NCBI GenBank assembly: GCA_038203095.1
Contig: JBBREH010000015.1
Location: 1 to 31,260 of the forward strand
DNA from: PALSA-1336 sp038203095
GTDB taxonomy: Bacteria; Patescibacteriota; Doudnabacteria; UBA920
DNA: 31,260 nt
Reading direction: 5' to 3'
Made by a program: the position numbers and the translations under genes. The notes beneath the pieces are model-generated. The model saw nothing but the letters and a program-made list of their open reading frames with translations. It had not been told where the DNA came from and did not search any database. Below, piece after piece: positions 8,332 through 15,383 of this stretch. Every line of letters begins with the position of its first letter. Within the stretch, counting starts at the first letter, position 1.

Positions 8332-9171
8332 TTAATTAGTGCGTGATAAATATGCTAAAAAGGTCTGGATCACATTAAATTTTGTCAGCATTTCAAAGCT
8401 GTCCAGGCCGGGGAAACGGTTGACTTCCAAAATATAAAATCTGCCGCGGCTTTCCAAAATATCCACTTTGGCAAGTTCGCGACCAAGCACGCGGGAGGCC
8501 TTTTGGGAAAGGGTGACAAGTTGTGTAGCGTGCCGATTTATCGGCTTCCCGGATGGCCCATAAATGGGCACGCTACAAGCGGTGCTAAAGTCCGGCCTAT
8601 GTGTTAGGGGATGAATACCAAACCTCAAAATTACGGGCAAGGCTTTATAGCCGACCGTGATAACTTTATACTCATACTCCGCTGAAATAAACTCCTGTAC
8701 TTGCAATTCGTCAGCCGGATATTTTTGGGCAACGAGATGAAACTCCGCTTCATTATTAACCAAAAATATGTGTTTACCTTTAAATCCATAAATCCACTTA
8801 GCGATAAACGGGTATGTTAAATCTTTAACCTTAAATTTTAAATCTGTTTTCGGTATTGGCAATCCTGCCTTTTTTAGCATCTGATAATCCACCCATTTTC
8901 CCTGAGCCAGTTTTCCGTCTGCCACCGATTGATCCACAACTTTTTTCCCCGCGGCTTTAAACCTTTTTGCCATACTAATAATGTCCGGCAGGTATTTTGG
9001 ACTGCCTTTTACAAACGGATTGCGGACATACAGGCAATCAAAGTTTTTGACAACAATACCCTTCAGCTTATTTGGAGTGACAATCTTAAGCTCAATTCGA
9101 GCTCTTCTTGCCTCTTCTGCCAACCTTTTGCCAGCGTAACTGTCTTTTGAAGAAATAACTAATATTTGCAT
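8332..9171 (-). CDS. RimK-like ATP-grasp ligase carrying a palindromic insertion
   Basis: ATP-grasp ligases join a carboxylate to an amine through an acyl phosphate. The fold is shown by the ATP-binding strand FIAKWIYGFKGKHI, the LQVQEFIS hinge and the metal-binding ILEVNRFPGLDSFE near the end. It resembles RimK/LysX-type enzymes, but the substrate is unknown. I chose the ATG at 9171 (MQILVISSKD), not the upstream one at 9192. The upstream start would add seven residues coded by an intergenic repeat, and MQILVISS begins a normal N-terminal strand. The length is then 279 aa. Residues 199-217 (CSVPIYGPSGKPINRHATQ) come from a 57-bp palindromic element that also occurs in the malic enzyme. They lie before the final metal-binding region, probably in a loop. 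Confidence 0.82.
   Translation of the reverse strand: MQILVISSKDSYAGKRLAEEARRARIELKIVTPNKLKGIVVKNFDCLYVRNPFVKGSPKYLPDIISMAKRFKAAGKKVVDQSVADGKLAQGKWVDYQMLKKAGLPIPKTDLKFKVKDLTYPFIAKWIYGFKGKHIFLVNNEAEFHLVAQKYPADELQVQEFISAEYEYKVITVGYKALPVILRFGIHPLTHRPDFSTACSVPIYGPSGKPINRHATQLVTLSQKASRVLGRELAKVDILESRGRFYILEVNRFPGLDSFEMLTKFNVIQTFLAYLSRTN
8521..8577 (-). repeat. 57-bp protein-coding palindromic element, copy A
   Basis: Read on the minus strand, the copy starts with TGTAGCGT and closes with ACGCTACA, a perfect 8-bp outer stem. Between them lie two 14-base hairpins, GCCCATTTATGGGC and GCCGATAAATCGGC, joined by a 10-base linker. It matches 21221-21277 at 53 of 57 positions, with differences in the linker and one in the outer stem. 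It begins exactly at a codon and adds 19 codons in frame. Both strands of the element are open in the coding phase. Confidence 0.9.
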
Positions 9172-9472
9172 AACGTTAATATTCCCTGTCATCCCGGAAT
9201 TTTTTACTTAAAGGACAACATCGGCATGTAAAAAATATCCGGGATCCAGTACATGTAATTTATAAGACTAATCTTTTGTCTGGATCTCGCATATCGCGTT
9301 TAGGTAAGACAGGTGTCACGATTATAAGATGATACACTTATTTTACCTGATAAATTCCGATATTACTATGTCGCATAACGCATTATTTCAAACCATTTTC
9401 CTCCCGCTGTCGTAATAAAGTCTGTGGGCATTGTGGATAACTTAACAAGTCGCATAATGTTATACTTATAAC
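9172..9472. other. Intergenic region with a dispersed repeat and xerC-upstream sites
   Basis: About 300 bases without a gene. It holds one copy of a dispersed inverted repeat (9187-9250). Close to the recombinase start there is a GTTATA-CT-TATAAC palindrome (9459-9472) and a direct repeat GTCGCATAA (9370-9378 and 9449-9457). These could be promoter or operator parts for the recombinase gene. The -10-like TATACT at 9461-9466 is only 6 bases from the ATG, so a leaderless transcript is possible. I see no coding potential. Confidence 0.5.
9187..9250. repeat. Dispersed imperfect palindrome, copy 1
   Basis: TGTCATCCCGGA at the left and TCCGGGATCCAG at the right form an imperfect inverted repeat, with TTTTTTAC and GTAAAAAA inside. 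The central GACAACATCGGCAT (9214-9227) is shared, with one change, with 24730-24743, and the TGTCAT(C/T)CCGG start is also shared. It resembles the TGTCATCCCGG-type intergenic repeats seen in many bacterial genomes. Confidence 0.55.
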
Positions 9473-10546
9473 ATGCAGGAAGAAAATCAGCCTAAAAAAG
9501 CCGGCGCTCTTTCCCCTCTCCAAAAACAAATTATGGACTTTTTGGAGTATAGTGAGATAGGCAAAAACCAAAGCCGCAACACAATTGCGGCTTATTACCG
9601 GTACTTAACCAAATTTTCCCGCTTTGCTTTAAGCGCCGGGGTTAATGATGCAAAAAATATCGATCTCCCCCTTATAAACAAATACCGCCTTTACTTAAAC
9701 CGTTTGGCGGATAACAAAGGCAACACGCTTAAACTAATCACCCAAAATTATCATCTTATAGCCCTGCGCGCTTTTTTAAAGTATTTAGCCAAGCAGGACA
9801 TTCAAAGCCTTAGTCCGGAAAAAATTGAACTGCCCAAAAACCCCCAGCGCCAGGTGGAATTTTTGGAGCCCGATGAGTTGAAACGATTATTTGATGCCGT
9901 AGCCGGAGAAAAAAATGAACTGCAACGCTTAAGAGATTATGCCATTTTACAAACGCTCTTTTCCACGGGCCTCCGCGTTTCCGAAGCAGCCTCTTTGAGG
10001 ATAGATAATATAAATTTAGACCGGCGCGAATTTACCGTGCGCGGCAAAGGTAGCAAACTTCGTTTGGTTTTTTTGAGCCAGACGGCCGCCGAGGCAATAA
10101 AAAAGTATTTGGCAAAGAGAAAAGACAACAGCAAAGCGCTATTTGTTGGGCATTCAGAAATAGGCAAAATCGGCGAAACAAAAGAAAATAAAAAAGACGC
10201 CAAGTCGGTGGAAGCCGGGCAAAAACGAATGGAAAAAGAAATTGCATCCCAGGGTTTTCAGTCTTCAAATCTTAAATCTAAAATCTTAAATCTGCCTGGC
10301 CTTACAGTTAGGCAGATTCAACGCATAATAAAAAAATACTGCCGAGCGGCCGGGATTGTTAAAAAAGTTACTCCCCACACATTGCGCCATAGTTTTGCTA
10401 CAGATTTGTTACAGAACGGCGCCGACATCCGTAGCGTCCAAACTCTGCTCGGCCACGCCAGCATTACTACCACCCAAATTTACACCCACGTCACCAACCA
10501 GGGCCTGCGCGACATCCACAAAAAATTCCATAATAAAAAAGAATAA
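9473..10546 (+). CDS. Tyrosine recombinase, XerC/XerD-like
   Basis: The catalytic set is complete: R168 (TGLRVSEA), K192 (RGKGSKLR), H302 and R305 (HTLRHSFATDLL), H328 (LLGHASITTTQ) and the nucleophile Y337. The N-terminal core-binding domain (about residues 15-110) is of the usual SAM-like type. Its likely role is to resolve chromosome dimers, but a role in a mobile element cannot be excluded. At 357 aa it is about 55 residues longer than typical Xer proteins. The extra length is a hydrophilic insertion at about residues 225-275, after ALFVGHSE and before GLTVRQIQRIIKKY. The end of this insertion (SSNLKSKILNL) is coded by an AAATCT-type repeat that is also found in the C39-like peptidase gene. 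Confidence 0.92.
   Translation: MQEENQPKKAGALSPLQKQIMDFLEYSEIGKNQSRNTIAAYYRYLTKFSRFALSAGVNDAKNIDLPLINKYRLYLNRLADNKGNTLKLITQNYHLIALRAFLKYLAKQDIQSLSPEKIELPKNPQRQVEFLEPDELKRLFDAVAGEKNELQRLRDYAILQTLFSTGLRVSEAASLRIDNINLDRREFTVRGKGSKLRLVFLSQTAAEAIKKYLAKRKDNSKALFVGHSEIGKIGETKENKKDAKSVEAGQKRMEKEIASQGFQSSNLKSKILNLPGLTVRQIQRIIKKYCRAAGIVKKVTPHTLRHSFATDLLQNGADIRSVQTLLGHASITTTQIYTHVTNQGLRDIHKKFHNKKE
10261..10293 (+). repeat. AAATCT-type hexamer repeat inside the recombinase gene
   Basis: The stretch is built from near-repeats of AAATCT/AAATCTT and codes for SSNLKSKILNL at the end of the unusual insertion in the recombinase. Similar runs occur at 12647-12680 and 13586-13625. In the 13586 copy the same SNLKS peptide appears, so the phase is the same. 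Confidence 0.6.
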
Positions 10547-10563
10547 AAATATCGGCAAACCTT

Positions 10564-10590
10564 TTGCGTTAGAGAGTTGAATCCGGCTAT
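10564..10590 (+). repeat. Solo copy of the IS30-type right end
   Basis: The 27 bases match 118-144, the sequence spanning the transposase stop codon, at 25 positions. No transposase coding sequence surrounds it. It lies 18 bases after the recombinase stop and looks like a relic end left by an excised or decayed insertion, or a preferred target carrying the same sequence. Confidence 0.55.
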
Positions 10591-10607
10591 TTATATCTCA
10601 CCAAAAT

Positions 10608-10630
10608 TAAAAATCCTCCAACAAGGAGGA
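10608..10630 (-). terminator. Terminator of the tRNA-Arg transcript
   Basis: On the minus strand TCCTCC-TTGTT-GGAGGA forms a 6-bp stem (10614-10630) followed by TTTTT. It lies about 80 bases downstream of the tRNA-Arg(UCU) gene and probably ends the tRNA transcript. Confidence 0.7.
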
Positions 10631-10696
10631 CATAGTTAACCAATATTTTTGGAAGAGTAATAATCTTTCGCGTAACCTTGTTAAGCCTAGTTGTGA

Positions 10697-10713
10697 TGGG
10701 ATGCTAAGCGTGG
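10697..10713. repeat. GCTAAGCGTGG short repeat at the tRNA 3' flank, copy 1
   Basis: GGGATGCTAAGCGTGG directly abuts and includes the encoded CCA end of tRNA-Arg(UCU). Nearly the same sequence abuts tRNA-Arg(GCG) at 10854-10870, and the core recurs as a perfect hairpin at 15315-15331. Confidence 0.5.
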
Positions 10714-10785
10714 TGGTCCCGGTTGGAATCGAACCAACATCAATGCCTTAGAAGAGCACTGCTCTATCCATTGAGCTACGGAACC
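10711..10785 (-). tRNA. tRNA-Arg (anticodon UCU)
   Basis: The cloverleaf reads on the minus strand. The acceptor stem is GGTTCCG with CGGGACC (one G-T pair). The D arm is GCTC/GAGC with A20. The anticodon loop is CTTCTAA and the T arm is GTTGG-TTCGATT-CCAAC. The discriminator is A and the CCA end is encoded. Anticodon UCU reads AGA and AGG codons. A20 and C35 are arginine identity bases. It is followed on the same strand by a terminator at 10608-10630 and lies 82 bases downstream of a second tRNA-Arg. Confidence 0.95.
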
Positions 10786-10853
10786 TAAATGTCAATTGTG
10801 CTTATATTTGATTTACGTTTAACTTAGATTTATTGTGGTGCAAGCGGAGTTGG

Positions 10854-10870
10854 TGGGACGCTAAGCGTGG
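10854..10870. repeat. GCTAAGCGTGG short repeat at the tRNA 3' flank, copy 2
   Basis: GGGACGCTAAGCGTGG abuts the CCA end of tRNA-Arg(GCG) and differs from the copy at 10697-10713 by one base. The encoded CCA is part of the repeat. Confidence 0.5.
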
Positions 10871-10944
10871 TGATCGTGGCAGGAGTCGAACCTGCGACCT
10901 TCAGCTCCGCAAGCTGACGCTCTATCCATCTGAGCTACACGATC
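10868..10944 (-). tRNA. tRNA-Arg (anticodon GCG)
   Basis: The cloverleaf is fully paired on the minus strand. The acceptor stem is GATCGTG with CACGATC and the D arm is GCTC/GAGC with A20. The anticodon stem is TCAGC/GCTGA around the loop TTGCGGA. The T arm is GCAGG-TTCGACT-CCTGC. The discriminator is A and CCA is encoded. Loop positions 34-36 are GCG, which reads CGC and CGU. Most bacteria instead use an ACG anticodon converted to ICG by TadA, so the GCG form is unusual. A20 and C35 support arginine identity. Confidence 0.93.
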
Positions 10945-10993
10945 ATAAAAACTTTACTTACTTTAACATAATCGGCGTTTTTTTTCAACCTTC

Positions 10994-11017
10994 AAAAAAC
11001 CCTGCCAGTTGGCAAAG
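10994..11017 (-). terminator. Terminator after the DUF2157-like gene
   Basis: On the minus strand CTTTGCCA-AC-TGGCAGGG forms an 8-bp stem with two G-T pairs, followed by TTTTTT (10994-10999). It lies 13 bases after the stop of the membrane protein gene and ends that transcript. Confidence 0.72.
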
Positions 11018-11029
11018 TTTTGTGAATAT

Positions 11030-12019
11030 TTATATTGTATGCGAAAAATATTTTTTGTTTAGCCGCACGGCATAATATCCCACTCCCATTATGGCCAAGC
11101 CTGCTAACACCAAAGCCAGCGGCCAACCAAGGCCGGAGGTAAAATATTCACTCGTAAGTTTTAAAATATATCCTACCAAAAACAATGTGCCAAATACCAA
11201 AAAGGCCTTACTTTTTACATAAACGCTCAAAAAAATAATGCCGAATACTAACAAAGGATAAACCAGTTCCCAAAAGGCATTTTGGTTGGGTTGCCAGCCG
11301 CCCAATGCCATGGCCGAGCCTAAAAAGAACAAGCTGCCAAAACCGTACAGCGCTCCGGTCAAAGCTTTTAAACTGCCTTGGCTAAAGTAGTAGCCTAAAA
11401 ACATATAAGCCACACCTTCAACCAAAATGCGATACTCCCAAACTTTGACAACATCCGATCCGCTTAAATTGCTGCCCACAATCATATTTATAATGTTATG
11501 AAAAATTCCAGTAGCAAAGGCAATGGAAAAAAATAAAAGGATGGTTTGCCGGTAAAAATAAAACCCGCCCAAATAAATGGCCGTCATTAAGGAAAAAGCC
11601 AGCAGTTGGATGGTATTGGAATCAAGGTCGTAACCCATTTCCTTAAGTGCGACCTCCACGCCCAGGGGCGCGAGCATGCCGGAAATTAAAAAGAAAGCTT
11701 GCGATACCTTTTTTAAATTATCATACCGGTAAAGCAAAGCGCCAACCGCGAAAGCGGCAATCGTACTGCCCAAGGTAATGAAAATTCTTAAAGCCGAGGG
11801 AAAAATATCCCAATTCTGGTACGCCAAAACTATCACGCCCAAAAAAACTATAGCCCCGCCAATATAGTACATAATATCGGAGAGCTTTAAACGGTTAGCC
11901 AAAATTTCGCCGCCCGCTTGAGTGTTACCTGCGCGATAGGCCGTAAGCAGTTCATCTTGGCTAATTAGGTTAGCAGCCACTGCCTGGCTAACTTCAGAAA
12001 GTAATTGTTGCTTGTCCAT
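11030..12019 (-). CDS. Polytopic membrane protein, DUF2157-like
   Basis: The first 50 residues form a soluble helical region (QQLLSEVSQAVAANLISQDELL). About ten hydrophobic segments follow from residue 50 to 320, including IGGAIVFLGVIVLAYQNW near the start. A short cytoplasmic helix leading into membrane spans with a YIGG...W motif is the layout of DUF2157-type proteins, whose function is unknown. No catalytic residues are visible. The upstream neighbour on the same strand is a membrane-anchored unknown protein that ends 24 bases before this start. The two may form a membrane complex, which is inference. A terminator follows. Confidence 0.75.
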   Translation of the reverse strand: MDKQQLLSEVSQAVAANLISQDELLTAYRAGNTQAGGEILANRLKLSDIMYYIGGAIVFLGVIVLAYQNWDIFPSALRIFITLGSTIAAFAVGALLYRYDNLKKVSQAFFLISGMLAPLGVEVALKEMGYDLDSNTIQLLAFSLMTAIYLGGFYFYRQTILLFFSIAFATGIFHNIINMIVGSNLSGSDVVKVWEYRILVEGVAYMFLGYYFSQGSLKALTGALYGFGSLFFLGSAMALGGWQPNQNAFWELVYPLLVFGIIFLSVYVKSKAFLVFGTLFLVGYILKLTSEYFTSGLGWPLALVLAGLAIMGVGYYAVRLNKKYFSHTI

Positions 12020-12043
12020 AAGTTAATCGTTAATTGTTGACAG

Positions 12044-12577
12044 CTACTTTATCCATCCCAAAAATTGAAAATTATAATAATCGAGTGACGATGATTTTAA
12101 ATTTAACTTTGTACTTCTATTATGTCCTTTAATATACCAATTGTTATAATCGCTCCCTCCGCCGCCAAAAATAAAATCTCCCCCGCCGTTGCCGCGCTGC
12201 ACCGTGTAGCCATCTTCCGATACATTAGCAGGGTCTAAACTATAAGTTTTGGCCTGGTCAAAAGTCAGTTCTTCGGCCGTACCTTTAGTTACATTGTACA
12301 AATAAAAATGCGGCTCTGCGACATCCGACTTATAAAACGGCTGAATCGGATTAGGCTGACGCTGGGGTTGATGGTAAGTTATGTGCCCACTCTCCACATT
12401 GTAGCTACCATTTATGTCGGAAGACAGGGAATAGATATTTATTCCTGTCGCGTACAAAAAATTATATTTTGGCTTTTGCCCAATGCCCGGCAAATAAATA
12501 AACGCGGCAACTAAAGCTATCATTAAAACCGGTATGGCCAAAGCAATAATTAACGGAATGTTCTTTTTCTCAATCAT
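12044..12577 (-). CDS. Membrane-anchored extracytoplasmic protein of unknown function
   Basis: I do not recognise this 177-aa protein. Residues 7-29 form one strong hydrophobic segment (IPLIIALAIPVLMIALVAAF), without a lipobox cysteine, so the rest is probably outside the membrane as an N-anchored domain. The exported part is rich in Tyr, Asn, Ser and Gly, with a glycine stretch RGNGGGDFIFGGGGSDYNNW and few charged residues. It has no cysteine. It lies 24 bases upstream of the DUF2157-like gene on the same strand, so the two are probably co-transcribed. Confidence 0.62.
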   Translation of the reverse strand: MIEKKNIPLIIALAIPVLMIALVAAFIYLPGIGQKPKYNFLYATGINIYSLSSDINGSYNVESGHITYHQPQRQPNPIQPFYKSDVAEPHFYLYNVTKGTAEELTFDQAKTYSLDPANVSEDGYTVQRGNGGGDFIFGGGGSDYNNWYIKGHNRSTKLNLKSSSLDYYNFQFLGWIK

Positions 12578-12646
12578 ATACTCATATTATAGCACTTTTT
12601 GACGAAATAAGATATGATAATGTCAATAAAAAGAAAATGGCATTTT

Positions 12647-12680
12647 GTCTTAAATCTTTAATCTTAAATCGTTAATCTTT
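12647..12680 (+). repeat. AAATCT-type hexamer repeat abutting the rluB start
   Basis: Units such as TTAAATCT, TTAATCTT and AAATCG run up to the base before the ATG of the pseudouridine synthase. There is no ribosome binding site in it. Similar runs lie inside two genes at 10261-10293 and 13586-13625. Confidence 0.5.
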
Positions 12681-13364
12681 ATGGAACGCGTACAAAAATT
12701 TATAAGTAGCGCCGGCGTAGCCAGCCGCCGGCAGGCAGAGGAGTTTATTAAATCCGGCCAAGTTTTAATTAATGGCAAAAAAGCAAAGCTGGGCGATAAA
12801 GTCAATCCGAATTCCGATGTGGTAAAAGTATACGGCAAAATAGTTAAGTTGGCTGATGATAAAATTTACATTGCTTTAAACAAGCCAAGAGGCTGTGTTG
12901 TTTCCAAAAGCGATCCTAAAGGTAAGAAAACAGTTTTTGATTTGCTACCCGTCGATTTGCGCACCAAGGTATGGAATATTGGCCGTTTGGATTTTGACAC
13001 CGAAGGATTGCTGATTATGACCAACGACGGCGACTTAACCCAGCAGCTTGCCCACCCTAGCTTTGAGCATGAAAAAGAATATGAGGTTGCCACGCAGGAA
13101 GCACCGACCGAAAGCCAGTTGGAGCACCTCCGCACCGGCGTGGAAATTTCCACCGGCACAACTTACCCGGCCGAAGTAAAACAGCGCGACGGCAAAGTCC
13201 GCATTACAATTCACGAAGGCAAAAAACGCCAGGTTCGCAGAATGTTTTCCACTGTTGGCTTAACTGTGACTGGTTTAAAACGCATCCGCGTTAATAAACT
13301 GCTTTTGCCCAAAGACCTACCCCTGGGAGCGTACCGGCTGATAAAAAAAGAAGACATTCTGTAA
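12681..13364 (+). CDS. rluB: RluB/RsuA-family rRNA pseudouridine synthase
   Basis: The enzyme converts uridine to pseudouridine in rRNA. An N-terminal S4 RNA-binding domain (residues 1-60: RVQKFISSAGVASRRQAEEF, VLINGK) is followed by the catalytic domain with NKPRG (67-71) and the catalytic D104 in GRLDFDTEGLLIMTNDG. The C-terminal EGKKRQVRRMF is typical of the RluB/RluE/RsuA branch. The length of 227 aa is normal for the short form. Target specificity (23S U2605-type or 16S U516-type) cannot be settled from sequence alone, so the gene symbol is the family default. The gene stands alone on the + strand between a divergent minus-strand gene and the C39-like peptidase gene. Confidence 0.92.
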   Translation: MERVQKFISSAGVASRRQAEEFIKSGQVLINGKKAKLGDKVNPNSDVVKVYGKIVKLADDKIYIALNKPRGCVVSKSDPKGKKTVFDLLPVDLRTKVWNIGRLDFDTEGLLIMTNDGDLTQQLAHPSFEHEKEYEVATQEAPTESQLEHLRTGVEISTGTTYPAEVKQRDGKVRITIHEGKKRQVRRMFSTVGLTVTGLKRIRVNKLLLPKDLPLGAYRLIKKEDIL

Positions 13365-13430
13365 ACGAAAATTTTTATAATTTTTTAGTTTTCATAATTC
13401 GTTTATCTTTGCTATAAGTCATCAACAAGT

Positions 13431-14186
13431 ATGGACACTAAAAAAATATTGGCGATAGTTATTTTTTTAGCGATGATACTAACTATCATCGCCTTGTTTT
13501 TAATTGACCAAAAATATAAAATAATAATTGTCTCAATTCCAAAATTTCAGCATGATGTAAAATCCCCTACACCAGTGCCTCCTGTTCTTCAATCTCAAAT
13601 CTCAAATCTAAAATCTTCAATCTTACTCCCCGTTCCCTTCACCCCTCAAGCCCCCACGGCTAATTGGGACATCTTGCATAATGAAGACTGCGAGGAAGCC
13701 GGCAGTATAATGGCCAACGCTTACTTTAACGGTCCACACGACGCAAAGCTCGATGCCGCTTACGTAGAAAATTTGCTTACCAAAATTACCGACTGGGAAA
13801 TGAATGTCTTTGGTTATAACCTGAACATTACCAGCGAAGAAACGATAAAAATGATTACGGCCAATTTTAATTTGCAGGCCAAAATGCTAAACAACTTTAC
13901 CGAAGACGACATAAAAAAAGAGCTGGCACAAAACCACCTCATCCTCTTACCCGCCAACGGACAGCTCCTGGGTAACCCCAACTACAAACAACCCGGCCCA
14001 AAATACCATATGCTGGTTATTCGCGGCTATACCTCGTCCTCTATCATTACCAATGACCCCGGCACGCGCAACGGCTTAAACTATTACTACTCTTTTGACA
14101 CCCTCTATAATGCAAATGGAAACTGGAACCACCAAACCAATTCCGTTGACTTAAACAACAAAAATATAATTGTTATTTGGAAGTAA
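13431..14186 (+). CDS. Membrane-anchored C39-like cysteine peptidase
   Basis: Residues 5-25 form a single membrane segment, so the catalytic domain faces outward. A linker follows, and then the papain-like C39 domain with VPFTPQAPTANWD, the nucleophile C87 (NEDCEEAGS) and the catalytic histidine H193 (YHMLVIRGY). An Asp follows in TNDPG. The arrangement matches the Peptidase_C39_2 group, which cleaves peptides or remodels envelope proteins. The substrate is unknown, and no bacteriocin transporter or precursor is adjacent. The linker (SQISNLKSSIL) is coded by an AAATCT-type repeat. The gene ends 20 bases from the convergent HD-domain gene. Confidence 0.85.
   Translation: MDTKKILAIVIFLAMILTIIALFLIDQKYKIIIVSIPKFQHDVKSPTPVPPVLQSQISNLKSSILLPVPFTPQAPTANWDILHNEDCEEAGSIMANAYFNGPHDAKLDAAYVENLLTKITDWEMNVFGYNLNITSEETIKMITANFNLQAKMLNNFTEDDIKKELAQNHLILLPANGQLLGNPNYKQPGPKYHMLVIRGYTSSSIITNDPGTRNGLNYYYSFDTLYNANGNWNHQTNSVDLNNKNIIVIWK
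13586..13625 (+). repeat. AAATCT-type hexamer repeat inside the C39-like peptidase gene
   Basis: Repeated CAAATCT and AAAATCT units code for QSQISNLKSSIL in the linker between the membrane anchor and the peptidase domain. The run shares its core (CAAATCTAAAATCTT) with 10261-10293 and is read in the same phase, giving SNLKS in both proteins. Confidence 0.6.
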
Positions 14187-14205
14187 TTTTTTATTGAATA
14201 ATAAC

Positions 14206-15294
14206 CTATCTGTATAGTTCTGATTCTTCACTTGGAGGAACAATTTCTCCACTTAATTCAAATTTAACCTCATTTAAAAATTGTTGTAAAAAAGCTTTTC
14301 TTCTTTCGCTAATCTCCTTGGGTCCTATTTCATTGTCTAAACTTTCCAGCTCAAATTTTACTGCATCTAAAGGGTAAATATTTGGCTCAAGGGTACGATT
14401 AGCAGCAAAAGGGTCTAGCTCGTGATAAAAAGGTTTGCCTTCTCTTCCGCAATTTTCAAAAATCTTGATTATTGCGAATGCACCGCCTTTTTCGGTCCAG
14501 GTACTTTCAGAAAATTGCTTTCGTTCAGTTGTTTCGTATTCAAGTTCTTTAATAAAATCATAAAAAAAGTCATTTCTTTTTTCTATAGTTTCCCTAGCAG
14601 CCCCGTAGTCAATTTTTTCTTCAATCGCTGGCATTCGGTATAACAATCCGTCTACGGTATTTTCATATTCTGTTTTTTTTGGTTCCCGATTTTTTTTAAG
14701 CGTGGGATCGTCTAAATTCATTGACGGTCTGTTGCGATGCCCCCCACTGGCAAAATATCTCATTATCGCAATGGCTCCACTCTGGTCTAGCTTGTCCGCT
14801 GTAAACAAAATAAATGCTTCCACGTCTTTTGGGGCTTGTTCCAAACTAAATACCTTATGCGCCGAACTGTTTTTAATTGCTGACAGTACTTTAGGAATTT
14901 TATATTCCGGAAAACCGATACTTCTTAAAAGATCCTCTGTATATTGCGCTGTTGCTTCTGTTTCTTTTTCACCGTTATTATAAGCTTTTAAGTGAGTAAT
15001 TAAATCATGGAATATTACGGCAGCCCTTAAAACATCCTTATCCTGATCAATTTCTGGAAAATTTTCAGCATAATTAAGCACCCGCATCATATGCAAATAA
15101 TCATGAGCGGGATCTGGTTTATCCGCCTCTTCTATTGCTCTTTCCCCATTAGCAATTTTGGCTAAGTCAAAATTTATATGACTAATACCAGCCTTAGCCA
15201 AGTCAAGCATTTTTTGTTTTAAAACTTCATCGGCAGGATGCCCCTCTTTAAACAAATGCAATAAATTTTTATTTTTCTCAAAACTAAGATTCAT
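14206..15294 (-). CDS. HD-domain protein
   Basis: Residues 60-150 carry an HD metal-dependent phosphohydrolase-type domain, with H64 and H68 (HDYLHMMRVL), then H96-D97 (FHDLITH), and a later ADKLDQSG stretch that may supply the last aspartate. The 200-residue C-terminal part is not recognised. Such proteins cleave phosphate esters or nucleotides, but the substrate is unknown. The length of 362 aa is longer than plain HD hydrolases. A good ribosome binding site (GGAGAGGAG) precedes the ATG. The gene is the last of a minus-strand series that runs from the holin-like gene. Confidence 0.75.
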   Translation of the reverse strand: MNLSFEKNKNLLHLFKEGHPADEVLKQKMLDLAKAGISHINFDLAKIANGERAIEEADKPDPAHDYLHMMRVLNYAENFPEIDQDKDVLRAAVIFHDLITHLKAYNNGEKETEATAQYTEDLLRSIGFPEYKIPKVLSAIKNSSAHKVFSLEQAPKDVEAFILFTADKLDQSGAIAIMRYFASGGHRNRPSMNLDDPTLKKNREPKKTEYENTVDGLLYRMPAIEEKIDYGAARETIEKRNDFFYDFIKELEYETTERKQFSESTWTEKGGAFAIIKIFENCGREGKPFYHELDPFAANRTLEPNIYPLDAVKFELESLDNEIGPKEISERRKAFLQQFLNEVKFELSGEIVPPSEESELYR

Positions 15295-15314
15295 AAATTC
15301 TTACTCCTCTCCCT

Positions 15315-15331
15315 CCCACGCTAAGCGTGGG
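15315..15331. repeat. Perfect hairpin CCCACGC-TAA-GCGTGGG
   Basis: A 7-bp perfect stem with a TAA loop lies in the leader of the HD-domain gene. The core ACGCTAAGCGTGG is shared with the 3' flanks of both tRNA-Arg genes (10697-10713 and 10854-10870). It has no T tract and is more likely a dispersed repeat than a terminator. Confidence 0.5.
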
Positions 15332-15383
15332 TGTGGACAGCTTAGCTGGCCTCCCCTATTTGCTGTCATTTTATAATGCTTTA

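Noticed and set aside
10833..11075. Open frame on the + strand with a RSRTCDLQLRK-type peptide
   Set aside because: It is the antisense of tRNA-Arg(GCG) and flanking DNA. Such peptides are well-known artefacts of reading through tRNA genes.
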